This document shows, in pieces, positions 24,525-32,786 of a stretch of 64,000 nucleotides of DNA. Under the pieces are notes generated by a model. It made no database searches, was not told the DNA's origin, and worked only from the letters and a program-made list of their open reading frames with translations. Origin of the DNA: Bacteroidales bacterium. GTDB taxonomy: Bacteria > Bacteroidota > Bacteroidia > Bacteroidales > F082. Position numbers and translations under genes: made by a program. Each line of letters starts with the position of its first letter. Position 1 is the first letter of the stretch. The stretch lies in contig JAFUAA010000002.1 of the NCBI GenBank assembly GCA_017460915.1, positions 44,087-108,086 of the forward strand, given 5' to 3'.

Positions 24525-25446
24525 GTCGTCCATACTCATTGGGCACCTCGCTTGTTTTGGTGCCTACTGCATCTTTGGGTTCAACATCATCTGCTGCAAG
24601 AACATCTCGAATGCGGGTCTGTTGAGCCCAATGGATTTGTTTTGCCTGAGAGCGACGGGAGCTACCATTTTGTTTTGGCTGCTGTCGCTTTTCATGCCCA
24701 AGGAAAAGGTGGATTTGAAGGACCTGCCGAAGATTTTCGCGGCCTCGATGCTGGGTCTTTACCTCACCCAAATCAGTTTCCTGAAAGCTGTCACCATGAC
24801 GACTTCCATCGACTTGGCCATTGCCAATACCTGCACGCCCATCTTGACGATGGTGGTGGCAGCCATCGTCCTGAAAGAGCCCATCACGGGAAAGAAAGTC
24901 GGCGGCATTTTGGTGAGCCTTACGGGAGTTTTGATTTTGGTTTTCAATTCTGTCGGTTTGGGCGGAGGCGCGTCAGAGACCAAGCTGTTGGGCATCGTGC
25001 TGACCATCGTCAACGCCTTGACTTTTGCCCTTTACCTTGGCATTTTCCGCCCCTTGATTGCGCAGTACAACGTGGTCACCTTCATGAAATGGATGTTCCT
25101 GTTTTCCATGCTGATGGCGTTGCCGTTCAATGCGCGGCATCTGGTCCAGGCGCCATTTGGCCAAATGGAGAGCAAGGTGCTTTGGCAGGTGGCTTTCGTA
25201 GTGGTTTGCGCCACTTTTATTGCCTATTTTTTGATTCCCGTCGGGCAGAAGCGCTTGCGCCCCACCGTGGTCAGCATGTACAACTACGTGCAGCCCACCA
25301 TTGCCACTATCATTAGCGTCGTCATTGGGTTGGACAAGATGACCTGGCTTAAGGTCGTGGCCATGGTTTTGGTTTTCTCTGGTGTTTGGATCGTCAACCA
25401 AAGTCGGGCGGCAGCGCCTGCCCATCCTCAACCTCAAGAGTCATGA
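24517..25446 (+). CDS. EamA/DMT-family transporter
   Basis: A 309-residue inner-membrane protein with about ten membrane segments in two EamA halves. Features are GAYCIFGFNIICCKNI, the SFLKAVTMTTSIDLAIANTCTPILTMVVAAIVLKE signature at the end of half one, and LRPTVVSMYNYVQPTIATIISVVIG in half two. The best start is a TTG at 24517 overlapping the TAA of the nitroreductase gene (24522-24524), since the first ATG downstream would remove the first membrane helix. This arrangement implies translational coupling. Such proteins export metabolites or amino acids; the substrate is unknown. Confidence 0.85.
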   Translation: MNKSSILIGHLACFGAYCIFGFNIICCKNISNAGLLSPMDLFCLRATGATILFWLLSLFMPKEKVDLKDLPKIFAASMLGLYLTQISFLKAVTMTTSIDLAIANTCTPILTMVVAAIVLKEPITGKKVGGILVSLTGVLILVFNSVGLGGGASETKLLGIVLTIVNALTFALYLGIFRPLIAQYNVVTFMKWMFLFSMLMALPFNARHLVQAPFGQMESKVLWQVAFVVVCATFIAYFLIPVGQKRLRPTVVSMYNYVQPTIATIISVVIGLDKMTWLKVVAMVLVFSGVWIVNQSRAAAPAHPQPQES

Positions 25447-25460
25447 CTACCGCTGTTTTC

Positions 25461-25548
25461 CGTCATAACGGGCATGACCCGCTATCTCCTGAGCGGCAAG
25501 GATGCCCTTTTTCGCGTAGGAGATGGCGGATGTTCCTCCGCCATGACG
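25461..25548. repeat. Repeat family D (CGTCATAACGGGCATGACCCG type)
   Basis: The left arm CGTCATAACGGGCATGACCC is followed by GCTATCTCC. The right arm GGAGATGGCGG runs to CCGCCATGACG. Together they make an imperfect long hairpin. The right half includes the start codon of the next gene. Confidence 0.7.
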
Positions 25549-26153
25549 TCAAGGGGGTGTTATTCGTCGTTTTTGCACTCTTGTTTTCCTGCAAAAGTGC
25601 TCATGAACCGATGTTTTCCGGTGACTTGATTTTCGTGGAAGGCACCTCAGCGGGCGCAATGGATCAAGCCATCATGGGCAGCACAGGCGCGATGGTGCAT
25701 GTGGGCATCATCGAAGGCTGCAACGACAGCCTTTTCGTCATCGATGCCGCACCTCGGACGGGCGTTTCGCGTCGTCCACTCGAGGTTTTCTTGGAGGCTC
25801 AGAAAGACGAAAACGGCAACTTGCCCAACATCAGAATCATGCAGCTGAAAGACAACCGCGATGCCTTGAAATTCGTGGCCAAGGCCAAAAGCCTTTGCGG
25901 TGCGGAATACGACTTCAGTTTCCTTCCCGACAACGGCAAATACTATTGCAGCGAGCTGATATTCGAGTGTTATCAACGCAACGGCAAGCCTATTTTCGAG
26001 ACCGTTCCGATGAATTTCCGCAACGCTGAGGGCGAGTTCGACTCGTATTGGGTGGAATTGTTTGAGTCGCAAGGCATGGAGATCCCGCAAGGCGTATTAG
26101 GTACCAATCCCGACAACCTTTTCCATTCGCCTTTGCTGGTTCCCATAAAATAG
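25530..26153 (+). CDS. YiiX/C92-like NlpC/P60-superfamily lipoprotein
   Basis: A 207-residue lipoprotein of the permuted papain-like YiiX (peptidase C92) family. It starts MFLRHDVKGVLFVVFALLFSC, with lipobox LFSC at Cys21. The catalytic domain has GDLIFVE, the His motif MVHVGIIE and the Cys motif YYCSELIFECYQ. Such enzymes hydrolyse amide or thioester bonds in cell-wall or lipid substrates. The ATG at 25530 is supplied by the right arm of a family D repeat; a GTG at 25557 is an alternative start that would still leave a hydrophobic signal. The TAG stop merges into a family A palindrome. Confidence 0.82.
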   Translation: MFLRHDVKGVLFVVFALLFSCKSAHEPMFSGDLIFVEGTSAGAMDQAIMGSTGAMVHVGIIEGCNDSLFVIDAAPRTGVSRRPLEVFLEAQKDENGNLPNIRIMQLKDNRDALKFVAKAKSLCGAEYDFSFLPDNGKYYCSELIFECYQRNGKPIFETVPMNFRNAEGEFDSYWVELFESQGMEIPQGVLGTNPDNLFHSPLLVPIK

Positions 26154-26180
26154 TAGAGACGCAAAATTTTGCGTCTCTAC
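26153..26180. repeat. Perfect 28-bp palindrome, family A
   Basis: The arms GTAGAGACGCAAAA and TTTTGCGTCTCTAC meet at 26166/26167. The first G is the last base of the TAG stop (26151-26153) of the YiiX-like gene. It lies between convergent genes (the C25 protease stop is at 26207) and may serve as a bidirectional terminator. Confidence 0.85.
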
Positions 26181-26206
26181 CAACAATCATCGATAAATCG
26201 ATTTCC

Positions 26207-29200
26207 TCATTCTTTCACGAACCTTCTCGTTTCCGAGAGATTTGCACCTATCAGGCGGACGAAATAGATGCCGCTTTGTAAGTCGGTGGTGTTGATTTCC
26301 ACCTTGTTGGCGCAGTCCTTCTGGCTGTAGACCAAGGCTCCCACCAAGTTGAAGACTTCCACCGTGTTGATGTTTTCGGTCGTCTCGATGGTCAGTTTGT
26401 CGCTGACGGGGTTGGGATAGAGCAAGGTTGTGCCGTTGTGTTCGCCGACACCTTCGGTGTGCATGAAGTGGGCCACCAAAGTGCGGTCAGCTGTGATGAT
26501 GAAGGTATAGGTCATCTCTTCGCAGACGATTTCTCCGTTCTCGGTCCAGTTTTGGAAAGCCCAATCTTCGTTACGGTTGAGGACCAAGGTGACCTCGTCG
26601 CCGTAGTTGTAGGTGCCTTCGCCAGTCACTGTGCCTGCTTCCATTGGGTCGATGGTCACCTTCACTTCGATGGTCTGCACCTCGAAATTGGCCACCAAAT
26701 TGCGACTTCCGGTCACCGTGAAGCTGTAGGAGGCGTTTGTTGAGACTTGTGTCCCGTTTTCGGTCCAATTGACGAAGTTGTAACCTTCGTTGGCATTGGC
26801 GGTCACGGTGCAGCTTTGACCGAAGTTGTAAGTGCCTCCACCTGTGACGGTGCCTCCTTCGACAGGAATGGCCGATGCGTTAATGGTGAAACTCATGGCT
26901 TGGAAATGAGCAATGAAAGCAGCGTTTTGGGTCACCGTGAAGGTGTAGGAAGGCTCGGAAGAGAGCGGCATGCCCATCAAGGTCCAATTCACGAATTGGA
27001 ATCCAGCGGCAGGTGTGGCGGTGAGGGTGCAGATTTGGCCGAAGTTATAGGTGCCTGTGCCCGCAATCGTACCACCGTTGGTCGGGTCGGCTGTGGCAGT
27101 GATGGTATAACTTTGGATTTGGAAGTGGGCCACCAAAGTGCGGTTGCTTGTCACGGTGAAGTTGTACATGGCACTGGTGGAGACCACATTGCCATTTTCG
27201 GTCCAGCTGGTGAAAGCGTAGCCAGCATTGGCTGTAGCCCTCACTGTGCAGGATTGGCCTTGTTGGTAGGTGCCGCCACCTGTGACGGTGCCACCATTGG
27301 TCGGGTTGGCCGAAACGCTGATGGTGTAGTTTTGCGGAATGGCGGTGAAGTTGGCCACCAAAGTGCGGTTGCCTGTCACGGTGAAGGTGAAGTCGGCATT
27401 GGTGGAGACCACGCTGCCGCCTTCGGTCCAGTTGGTGAAGGTGTAACCGCTATTGGCATTGGCATGCACCGTGCACGATTGGCCTTGTTGGTAAGTGCCG
27501 CCACCTGTGACGGTGCCACCATTGGTTGGGTTGGCCGAAACCGTAATGGTGAACGACTGCGGAGCGTTGCCCACGTTAATGTCTTGGATGTAAGGCTGAC
27601 GTTGCGGCTTGGTGACGACGATACGCACTTGAGAACCCGAGGTGATGCCGCTGACAGCAATGTTGACTGAACCCGAAGCAGGCACTAAGCCGACACCTTT
27701 CAGCACATTGTTCTGCGAAATGCCCACGTACGAACCCTCTTGGGCAGTCACGGTGAAGTTGCTGGAACCAGCAGGGATGGTCGATGCATGGCTGACGGTG
27801 TTGGCAGTCGGCTGCACGCGGTAAGGCATGATGGAACCGTCGCCCAAGACATGGTAGGCTTGCCAATAATAGGTTGGGTTGACGCTGGTTTGATAGCTTC
27901 CGGCATGGGCATAACAAACGGCAATGTTGCCGAGAAAGACGATGGAGGAAACGGTGTTGTAGGTGTCGTCCATCCAGATGCCGTCGTACACACCTGTTGC
28001 TGAATTGGCTTGTGTGGGCGTTTGGCTGAAGACATTGGTGGCGCCAACGCCGAAGTAATAATCCTCGTACCAATAGGTGTTGGGGCACGAACCGATGTAA
28101 CTATAAGCGGCCTTGTTCTCAGCACGAATCATCGCCTCGCCGAAGCAAGCCGAGTTGTAACCGAAGTTGCCCGAAAGGCAGCAGTTGCCCATGGCCAGGA
28201 AATACTTGTCGGCATTGGTCAAGGCATTCACGCCACTGTTGGTCAATTGGGGCTGATACCACATGTTGTTGTCGCCATGGGCGGTGTAGTTGACGAAGCC
28301 AACGCCTGTGCTCAAGGCGTTGTAGCAGCCGTTGTATTGGCTTTGGTTGACGTGGGAATGCACTTCGTTGAAGCCGTGGGCCGTGTTATAATAATAGGTA
28401 GTGGCATAATTGATGGTGGGTGCGCCGACGCGAGCAGTCCAATAACTGTCCCAACCCGCAATGAGGGTCACGTTGCTGAGATAGCTTGGGTCGGGCATGG
28501 TGTATTGTTCGTATTGCAAGATCTTGTTGGTGATGGCCGTGAGCTGCGAGGTGTTCTCGGCCGACATGCGGCTGTAGAACATGTCAGGGAAATAGTCGTT
28601 GTCGACGCTGCCGTAGTACAGGTCAGTCACCTTTTGGGTGCTGGAGCCTTGGGTGTTCGGTATTTGTGCCACATCGCCCACGAGGACGAGGAACGTAGGT
28701 GTTGCTCCTTGGCTGACACCCGTGTTGTAGAGGTTTTGCACATAGCTGCGGATAGCGCTGTAGGTCGTGCCGCATTGCGATGTGGTCACCAGGTTGACGT
28801 CGAAGCCTTTTTGGATTTTCCAGTTGGTCCAAGGCTCCAAAGCGGAGACGTAGTTGTCGGGGGCGATCACGATCATGTGGACGGGATAGGCCATCAGGTC
28901 GGGGTGGTCGTCGTACACGTCCAAGATTTGGCGGTAGTTGAACATCTGCTTGTAGACGATGTCAAAATACGGGCTGTAGGTGCTGAGCAACATACGTTCA
29001 GTCTCGGCGCGGTCGGCACCCACAAAGTTGACTTCCACCTTGATGTCGTTGAAGACGCGCAAGGTGTTGGTGGCGGCGTTGTAGCTCACGGGATTGATCA
29101 CCAACGAACCCACGCGGATGCCACGCATTGTGCCTTGCACCTCAATGGTGGCTTCGGGCGCCGTGGCGAGGCTGCGGGTTTGGTAGGCAGCGGCGTTGTA

Positions 29201-29614
29201 GACCAATTCCACCTCATCCATGTTTTGGTCCTTACGGATGGAAGGCTGGTGAGGCAAAATAGTGTTGATGCCATAATCGGAAAGGTTGTAATCCGTTGTC
29301 GAATAACTGATTACGGAGACTTGCGGCGTGGCACCGAAAGGCACCGCCAACAATTGGTGAGAGGCCGGCAGTTCGGGAGCTCCGATTTCGCCCGAGGCGT
29401 AGGTGCCTTCGATGGCGATTTCGGAGAAGATGCCGCGCTCGGTAGGGACTTCGATGCTCTCGACGGAACCGTAGCTAAAGGTGGCGCGGAGCGAGTTGAA
29501 GTCGCTGTTCGTGATTTCGGCCTTCGAAGTGCTGCGCAGTTCGATGCGGCCGTTCTGTGCCGTGGCAAACACGGTGCTCAGGGTCAGAACCAGAAGAAAG
29601 GATAGTTTTTTCAT
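26207..29614 (-). CDS. Gingipain-like C25 cysteine protease with five InlB-like repeats and T9SS tail
   Basis: An 1135-residue secreted protease. The order is signal peptide (MKKLSFLLVLTLSTVFATAQ), C25 propeptide (about 21-230), peptidase C25 catalytic domain (about 240-600), an Ig-like domain (about 605-700), five InlB-like B-repeats of about 73 residues (YTISVSANPTNGGTVTGGG and similar) and a sorting tail LLYPNPVSDKLTIE...GIYFVRLIG. The catalytic pair is His446 (NYTAHGDNN) and Cys479 (NCCLSGNF), 33 residues apart as in RgpB as I recall it. B-repeats close to those of the 14.6-kb adhesin suggest shared domain shuffling. A TATTTTTG promoter precedes it. Cleavage specificity is not inferable. 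Confidence 0.93.
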   Translation of the reverse strand: MKKLSFLLVLTLSTVFATAQNGRIELRSTSKAEITNSDFNSLRATFSYGSVESIEVPTERGIFSEIAIEGTYASGEIGAPELPASHQLLAVPFGATPQVSVISYSTTDYNLSDYGINTILPHQPSIRKDQNMDEVELVYNAAAYQTRSLATAPEATIEVQGTMRGIRVGSLVINPVSYNAATNTLRVFNDIKVEVNFVGADRAETERMLLSTYSPYFDIVYKQMFNYRQILDVYDDHPDLMAYPVHMIVIAPDNYVSALEPWTNWKIQKGFDVNLVTTSQCGTTYSAIRSYVQNLYNTGVSQGATPTFLVLVGDVAQIPNTQGSSTQKVTDLYYGSVDNDYFPDMFYSRMSAENTSQLTAITNKILQYEQYTMPDPSYLSNVTLIAGWDSYWTARVGAPTINYATTYYYNTAHGFNEVHSHVNQSQYNGCYNALSTGVGFVNYTAHGDNNMWYQPQLTNSGVNALTNADKYFLAMGNCCLSGNFGYNSACFGEAMIRAENKAAYSYIGSCPNTYWYEDYYFGVGATNVFSQTPTQANSATGVYDGIWMDDTYNTVSSIVFLGNIAVCYAHAGSYQTSVNPTYYWQAYHVLGDGSIMPYRVQPTANTVSHASTIPAGSSNFTVTAQEGSYVGISQNNVLKGVGLVPASGSVNIAVSGITSGSQVRIVVTKPQRQPYIQDINVGNAPQSFTITVSANPTNGGTVTGGGTYQQGQSCTVHANANSGYTFTNWTEGGSVVSTNADFTFTVTGNRTLVANFTAIPQNYTISVSANPTNGGTVTGGGTYQQGQSCTVRATANAGYAFTSWTENGNVVSTSAMYNFTVTSNRTLVAHFQIQSYTITATADPTNGGTIAGTGTYNFGQICTLTATPAAGFQFVNWTLMGMPLSSEPSYTFTVTQNAAFIAHFQAMSFTINASAIPVEGGTVTGGGTYNFGQSCTVTANANEGYNFVNWTENGTQVSTNASYSFTVTGSRNLVANFEVQTIEVKVTIDPMEAGTVTGEGTYNYGDEVTLVLNRNEDWAFQNWTENGEIVCEEMTYTFIITADRTLVAHFMHTEGVGEHNGTTLLYPNPVSDKLTIETTENINTVEVFNLVGALVYSQKDCANKVEINTTDLQSGIYFVRLIGANLSETRRFVKE

Positions 29615-29636
29615 TTGTCAGATTTTTATCATGGTG

Positions 29637-29644
29637 CAAAAATA
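29637..29644 (-). promoter_or_regulatory. -7 promoter element of the C25 protease gene
   Basis: The minus strand reads TATTTTTG, 23 bases before the start at 29614. Confidence 0.65.
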
Positions 29645-29729
29645 AGAAAAAACACATAGTTGTGCCAGTTCTTTGGACTGAAATGGAATTTTTTTTCAAA
29701 TGGGAAGCCCTCCACATCGAAATAATTCA

Positions 29730-29737
29730 TACTTTTG
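29730..29737 (+). promoter_or_regulatory. -7 promoter element of the AbrB/acyltransferase operon
   Basis: TACTTTTG lies 47 bases before the ATG at 29784. Confidence 0.6.
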
Positions 29738-29783
29738 CGCAAAAATATGAAAATTCATATAAATCAAATAAAAGTCAAACATT

Positions 29784-29987
29784 ATGTTAGCAGACAAAGG
29801 AAAATACATCTTTGGTGTAGTGAAAGTGGGCGAGCGGGGTCAAATCGTCATCCCGAAGGAAGCCCGCGAATTGTACGGCCTCAAGGCGGGCGACAGCTTG
29901 CTTGTAATCGGCGACAAAAAGGGCATGGCCGTTGTGAAGACCGAGATTTTTCAGGACAAAATCGACGAAATGCTAGGGGAGGACTGA
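29784..29987 (+). CDS. AbrB/MazE/SpoVT-type DNA-binding protein
   Basis: A 67-residue transcription factor. The swapped-hairpin AbrB domain is clear: VVKVGERGQIVIPKEARELYGLKAGDSLLVIGD. It binds DNA as a dimer or tetramer. A strong ribosome-binding stretch (GGGGAGGA) for the next gene lies in its last codons, and that ATG follows the TGA by 2 bases, so it is cotranscribed with the membrane acyltransferase and may regulate it. No toxin partner is adjacent, so an antitoxin role is unlikely. Confidence 0.88.
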   Translation: MLADKGKYIFGVVKVGERGQIVIPKEARELYGLKAGDSLLVIGDKKGMAVVKTEIFQDKIDEMLGED

Positions 29988-29989
29988 CC

Positions 29990-31219
29990 ATGGAAAGAAA
30001 GCATTGGATGGACAACTTGCGTTGGGCGACGGTGCTTTTGGTGCTGTTCTACCATGTCATTTATTTCTACAATGCGAAAGGCGTGTTTGGCGGCATTGGC
30101 GGCTTTTATGAGGTGCAGCCTTGGGATGTTATCATGTCGTTGCTTTATCCTTGGTTCATGATGCTGCTGTTTTTGGTGGCAGGCATCAGCTCGCGCTATG
30201 CTTTGGGGCCGGCCCTTCGACAAGATCGGGGGCCTTCTTCTTCGCAAGAATCACGGGTTCCTGAGCTTATCGAAGGAACCGCTTCAAATGGCCTTTCCCA
30301 CAAAGAGTTCATCAAGAGCCGCACCCGTAAGTTGTTGGTTCCCGCCACGATAGGCTTGTTCGTCTTCCAATGGATGGCGGGCTATTTCAACACGCAGGTC
30401 GCAGCCGTGGCCACCGGCAGCAATCCTTTCGGCGAAATGCCTGATACAGTGTCTCAAGCCGTTCAGGGCTTCATCAAGTATTTCGCTTATTCGTTGTCGG
30501 GCATCGGGCCGCTGTGGTTCGTGCAGGACTTGTGGCTGTTTTCGCTGCTGCTGGTGCTGGTTCGCGTCATCGAAAAGGACAAACTCTATTGGACGGCCGC
30601 CCGATTCTTCCAACAGAAATCAGTTGCGTCGAGTGTGTCCATTGTCCTTGGTGGTTTTCTGCTCGTTTGGGCGGGTGCGCAAGGCTCCATCAGCCATCCG
30701 CGTCCCGAAACCGCTGACGGTTTGTGGAACCTCTACCGACCGTTGGCCTATTTTGTGCCTTTTCTGCTGGGGTATTTCGTCTTTTCGCATAAGACGGTGC
30801 AGGAATGCGTAAAACGAATCCGAATGCCCATGCTCGCCTTGGCTTTGGTTTCGGGCGGTGCTTTCGCCGTCATCATGTACGGCAAGAACGACACCGACCC
30901 CATCGTACTGAAAGGCTGGGCCTGCAATCTTTTTGCATGGTTCGCCATCCTTGTCATGTTGGGCTGCTTCAAGGCTTGGGCCGACAAGACCAGTCCCTTC
31001 GCCACCTACATGACCCGTTCCAGCTACGGCATCTATGTCGTTCATTATCTGGTGATTGCCTCGTTAGGCTACATGATGAAGATGTACACCACGCTCGCCC
31101 CTTGGATGATGTATGTCCTCCTCTTCATTGCGGTGATGCTGCTTTCGCCCGCCATCTATGAGGTGATTCGGCGGATTCCGTTTGTCAGGTGGTGCGTGCT
31201 TGGGGAGAAGAAACGATAA
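29990..31219 (+). CDS. Acyltransferase family 3 membrane protein with an in-frame repeat insertion
   Basis: A 409-residue membrane protein of the acyltransferase 3 family. It begins with the typical MERKHWMDNLRWATVLLVLFYHV (the conserved Arg and His of the family) and has about ten membrane segments; MTRSSYGIYVVHYLVI is the characteristic near-C-terminal helix. Such enzymes O-acylate glycans or lipids. Residues about 74-97 (PALRQDRGPSSSQESRVPEL and onward) are the in-frame translation of a family C repeat placed in a loop after the second helix. The start follows the AbrB stop by 2 bases with a strong Shine-Dalgarno-like stretch. Confidence 0.85.
   Translation: MERKHWMDNLRWATVLLVLFYHVIYFYNAKGVFGGIGGFYEVQPWDVIMSLLYPWFMMLLFLVAGISSRYALGPALRQDRGPSSSQESRVPELIEGTASNGLSHKEFIKSRTRKLLVPATIGLFVFQWMAGYFNTQVAAVATGSNPFGEMPDTVSQAVQGFIKYFAYSLSGIGPLWFVQDLWLFSLLLVLVRVIEKDKLYWTAARFFQQKSVASSVSIVLGGFLLVWAGAQGSISHPRPETADGLWNLYRPLAYFVPFLLGYFVFSHKTVQECVKRIRMPMLALALVSGGAFAVIMYGKNDTDPIVLKGWACNLFAWFAILVMLGCFKAWADKTSPFATYMTRSSYGIYVVHYLVIASLGYMMKMYTTLAPWMMYVLLFIAVMLLSPAIYEVIRRIPFVRWCVLGEKKR
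30211..30280. repeat. Family C repeat inside the acyltransferase coding sequence
   Basis: Left arm GGCCCTTCGACAAGATCGGG and right arm CCTGAGCTTATCGAAGGAACC form the same inverted pair as 58338-58406. The reading frame stays open through it. Confidence 0.8.
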
Positions 31220-31275
31220 AAGCACCAAAATTTTGATAGAAAACGAATTTTTTACGCTTTCTGTCATTTTTTATG

Positions 31276-31311
31276 TATTTTTGCGTCCGGAAAAGGAAGT
31301 TTTTCTTCCTT
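31276..31311 (+). promoter_or_regulatory. Promoter and leader hairpin of the AbiE-type operon
   Basis: TATTTTTG lies at 31276-31283. It is followed at 31293-31311 by AAGGAAG, a T5 loop and CTTCCTT, then by a short inverted repeat CTGTA/TACAG around 31314-31331. These are candidate sites for autoregulation by the antitoxin; this is my inference. Confidence 0.5.
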
Positions 31312-31336
31312 ATCTGTACGTGAATATACAGTTTCT

Positions 31337-31966
31337 ATGCAGAAAAACCCATTAATACAATTTGGAAACGTGCCAATAACCGTGTCGACACTGCGGTCGT
31401 GTTTCACGGATCTAGATGCTCCCCAAAAGAAGATCATTGCTCTGGAAAAAGCTGGCGAGATTATTCGATTGAAACGCAATCTTTATGTCGTTAATGCTGA
31501 ATTAAGCGGGAAACCTATCAGTATTCCCTTGTGTGCCAATCATATTTATGGACCATCGTATGTGTCTTCGAGGTGGGCATTGCAATGGTACGGATTGATA
31601 CCTGAACGTATCTATAGAGTAGACTCCATGACCACCAAGCATTCGCGATGCTTCGAAACTCCGTTGGGCGTATTTGATTTCCATCAGATAACACCCGATT
31701 ATCATTCGGTAGGTGTCAATGTTGTACAAGACGGTGATGTCTCATATTTGATGGCAAGTCCTGAAAAGGCTTTGTGCGACATGATTTTACTTGACATGTA
31801 CGTCCCCAATCGGTCTGTAGTGCGTTTGGAGCAATATTTAAGAGAGGACGTAAGGCTTGACATGGATGAGTTTATGAAATTCGACATTGATATTCTCAAA
31901 TTGTGTGCTGAATTTGGAGGGAAGAAGACAATATTCAATAACTTGATCAAAATCCTAAAGCAATGA
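31337..31966 (+). CDS. AbiEi-like antitoxin of a type IV toxin-antitoxin pair
   Basis: A 209-residue protein resembling AbiEi-type transcriptional regulators. A winged helix-turn-helix N-terminus (ITVSTLRSCFTDLDAPQKKIIALEKAGEIIRLKRNLYVV) is followed by the AbiEi C-terminal domain (ISIPLCANHIYGPSYVSSRWALQWYGLIPE...ASPEKALCDMILL). In the known system the antitoxin represses the operon and opposes the nucleotidyltransferase toxin. Stop and toxin start overlap as ATGA (31963-31966). The gene is AT-rich compared with its neighbours, consistent with horizontal transfer. Confidence 0.88.
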   Translation: MQKNPLIQFGNVPITVSTLRSCFTDLDAPQKKIIALEKAGEIIRLKRNLYVVNAELSGKPISIPLCANHIYGPSYVSSRWALQWYGLIPERIYRVDSMTTKHSRCFETPLGVFDFHQITPDYHSVGVNVVQDGDVSYLMASPEKALCDMILLDMYVPNRSVVRLEQYLREDVRLDMDEFMKFDIDILKLCAEFGGKKTIFNNLIKILKQ

Positions 31967-32784
31967 CAATATATGAGCAAATGCTCTCAGAGCACAAAAA
32001 CGAAAAGGGAGTGGCATCGCCAAAAGCCTCACACGAAGTGATGCAACAAATTGTATTGGCTGGGCTATATCGCGGCGGTTTTTTCGACCATGCTGCGTTC
32101 TACGGCGGCACATGTCTTCGTATTTTCCACGCCTTGCCACGATTTTCGGAAGACTTGTACTTCTCGCTGATTGAAAAGCGCGACGACATCCATCTTGAAA
32201 ACTATTTCGAGGCTATCATTAAGGAGTTTAAGATGGCAGGCCTCGATGTTGACATTGTGAAGAAGGAAAAAAAGATTTTCGGCAGGGTGGAATCGGCGTT
32301 CTTGAAGGAGAATACTGAGGCCTACGAAATCAAGTTTCAAACGAAGAGGACTGTTAAAATCAAGATAGAAATGGACACTGACCCACCGTTGCAGTTCGCA
32401 ACGGAGCAAAAATTGTTAATGCAACCTTACTCTTTTATGGTTCGGTGCTTTACGCTGCCCGACTTGTATGCCGGGAAGATGCACGCACTGGTGTATCGCG
32501 CATGGCAACGCCGCATCAAGGGCCGCGACTGGTATGATTTTGAATGGTACGTTAGAAACAACATCAAGTTGGATTTCAATCATTTGAGAGAAAGAGTAAA
32601 GGAGTTTAGCGGTAATGATATTGATAGGGAAACATTTATGGCAGCCCTGCGAGAACGACTTTCGACGGGCAATATGGATATGGTCAAGGAGGATGTGTTG
32701 GGCTTTATCGACAACCCTCACGAACTCGACATCTGGAGTAACGATTATTTTCTTCAACTTGCTGATAGAATTAAATTCGTATAA
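31963..32784 (+). CDS. AbiEii-like nucleotidyltransferase toxin with a substituted active-site residue
   Basis: A 273-residue protein of the AbiEii/AbiGii nucleotidyltransferase family. The family motif reads GGTCLRIFHALPRFSEDLYF (residues 48-67). The usual form is GGTxLRxxxxxxRFSEDLDF, so the second Asp of the metal-binding pair is Tyr66 here (TAC in place of GAC). The downstream helical part (LPDLYAGKMHALVYRAWQRRIKGRDWYDFEWY) is intact. The toxin may therefore be inactive or weak. Translation is coupled to the antitoxin by a 4-base overlap. Confidence 0.88.
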   Translation: MTIYEQMLSEHKNEKGVASPKASHEVMQQIVLAGLYRGGFFDHAAFYGGTCLRIFHALPRFSEDLYFSLIEKRDDIHLENYFEAIIKEFKMAGLDVDIVKKEKKIFGRVESAFLKENTEAYEIKFQTKRTVKIKIEMDTDPPLQFATEQKLLMQPYSFMVRCFTLPDLYAGKMHALVYRAWQRRIKGRDWYDFEWYVRNNIKLDFNHLRERVKEFSGNDIDRETFMAALRERLSTGNMDMVKEDVLGFIDNPHELDIWSNDYFLQLADRIKFV

Positions 32785-32786
32785 CT

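Noticed and set aside
28010-29605. 531-codon plus-strand open frame opposite the C25 protease
   Set aside because: The minus-strand frame has catalytic residues, signal peptide and sorting tail. The plus frame is Val/Ala/His/Gly-rich without any motif.
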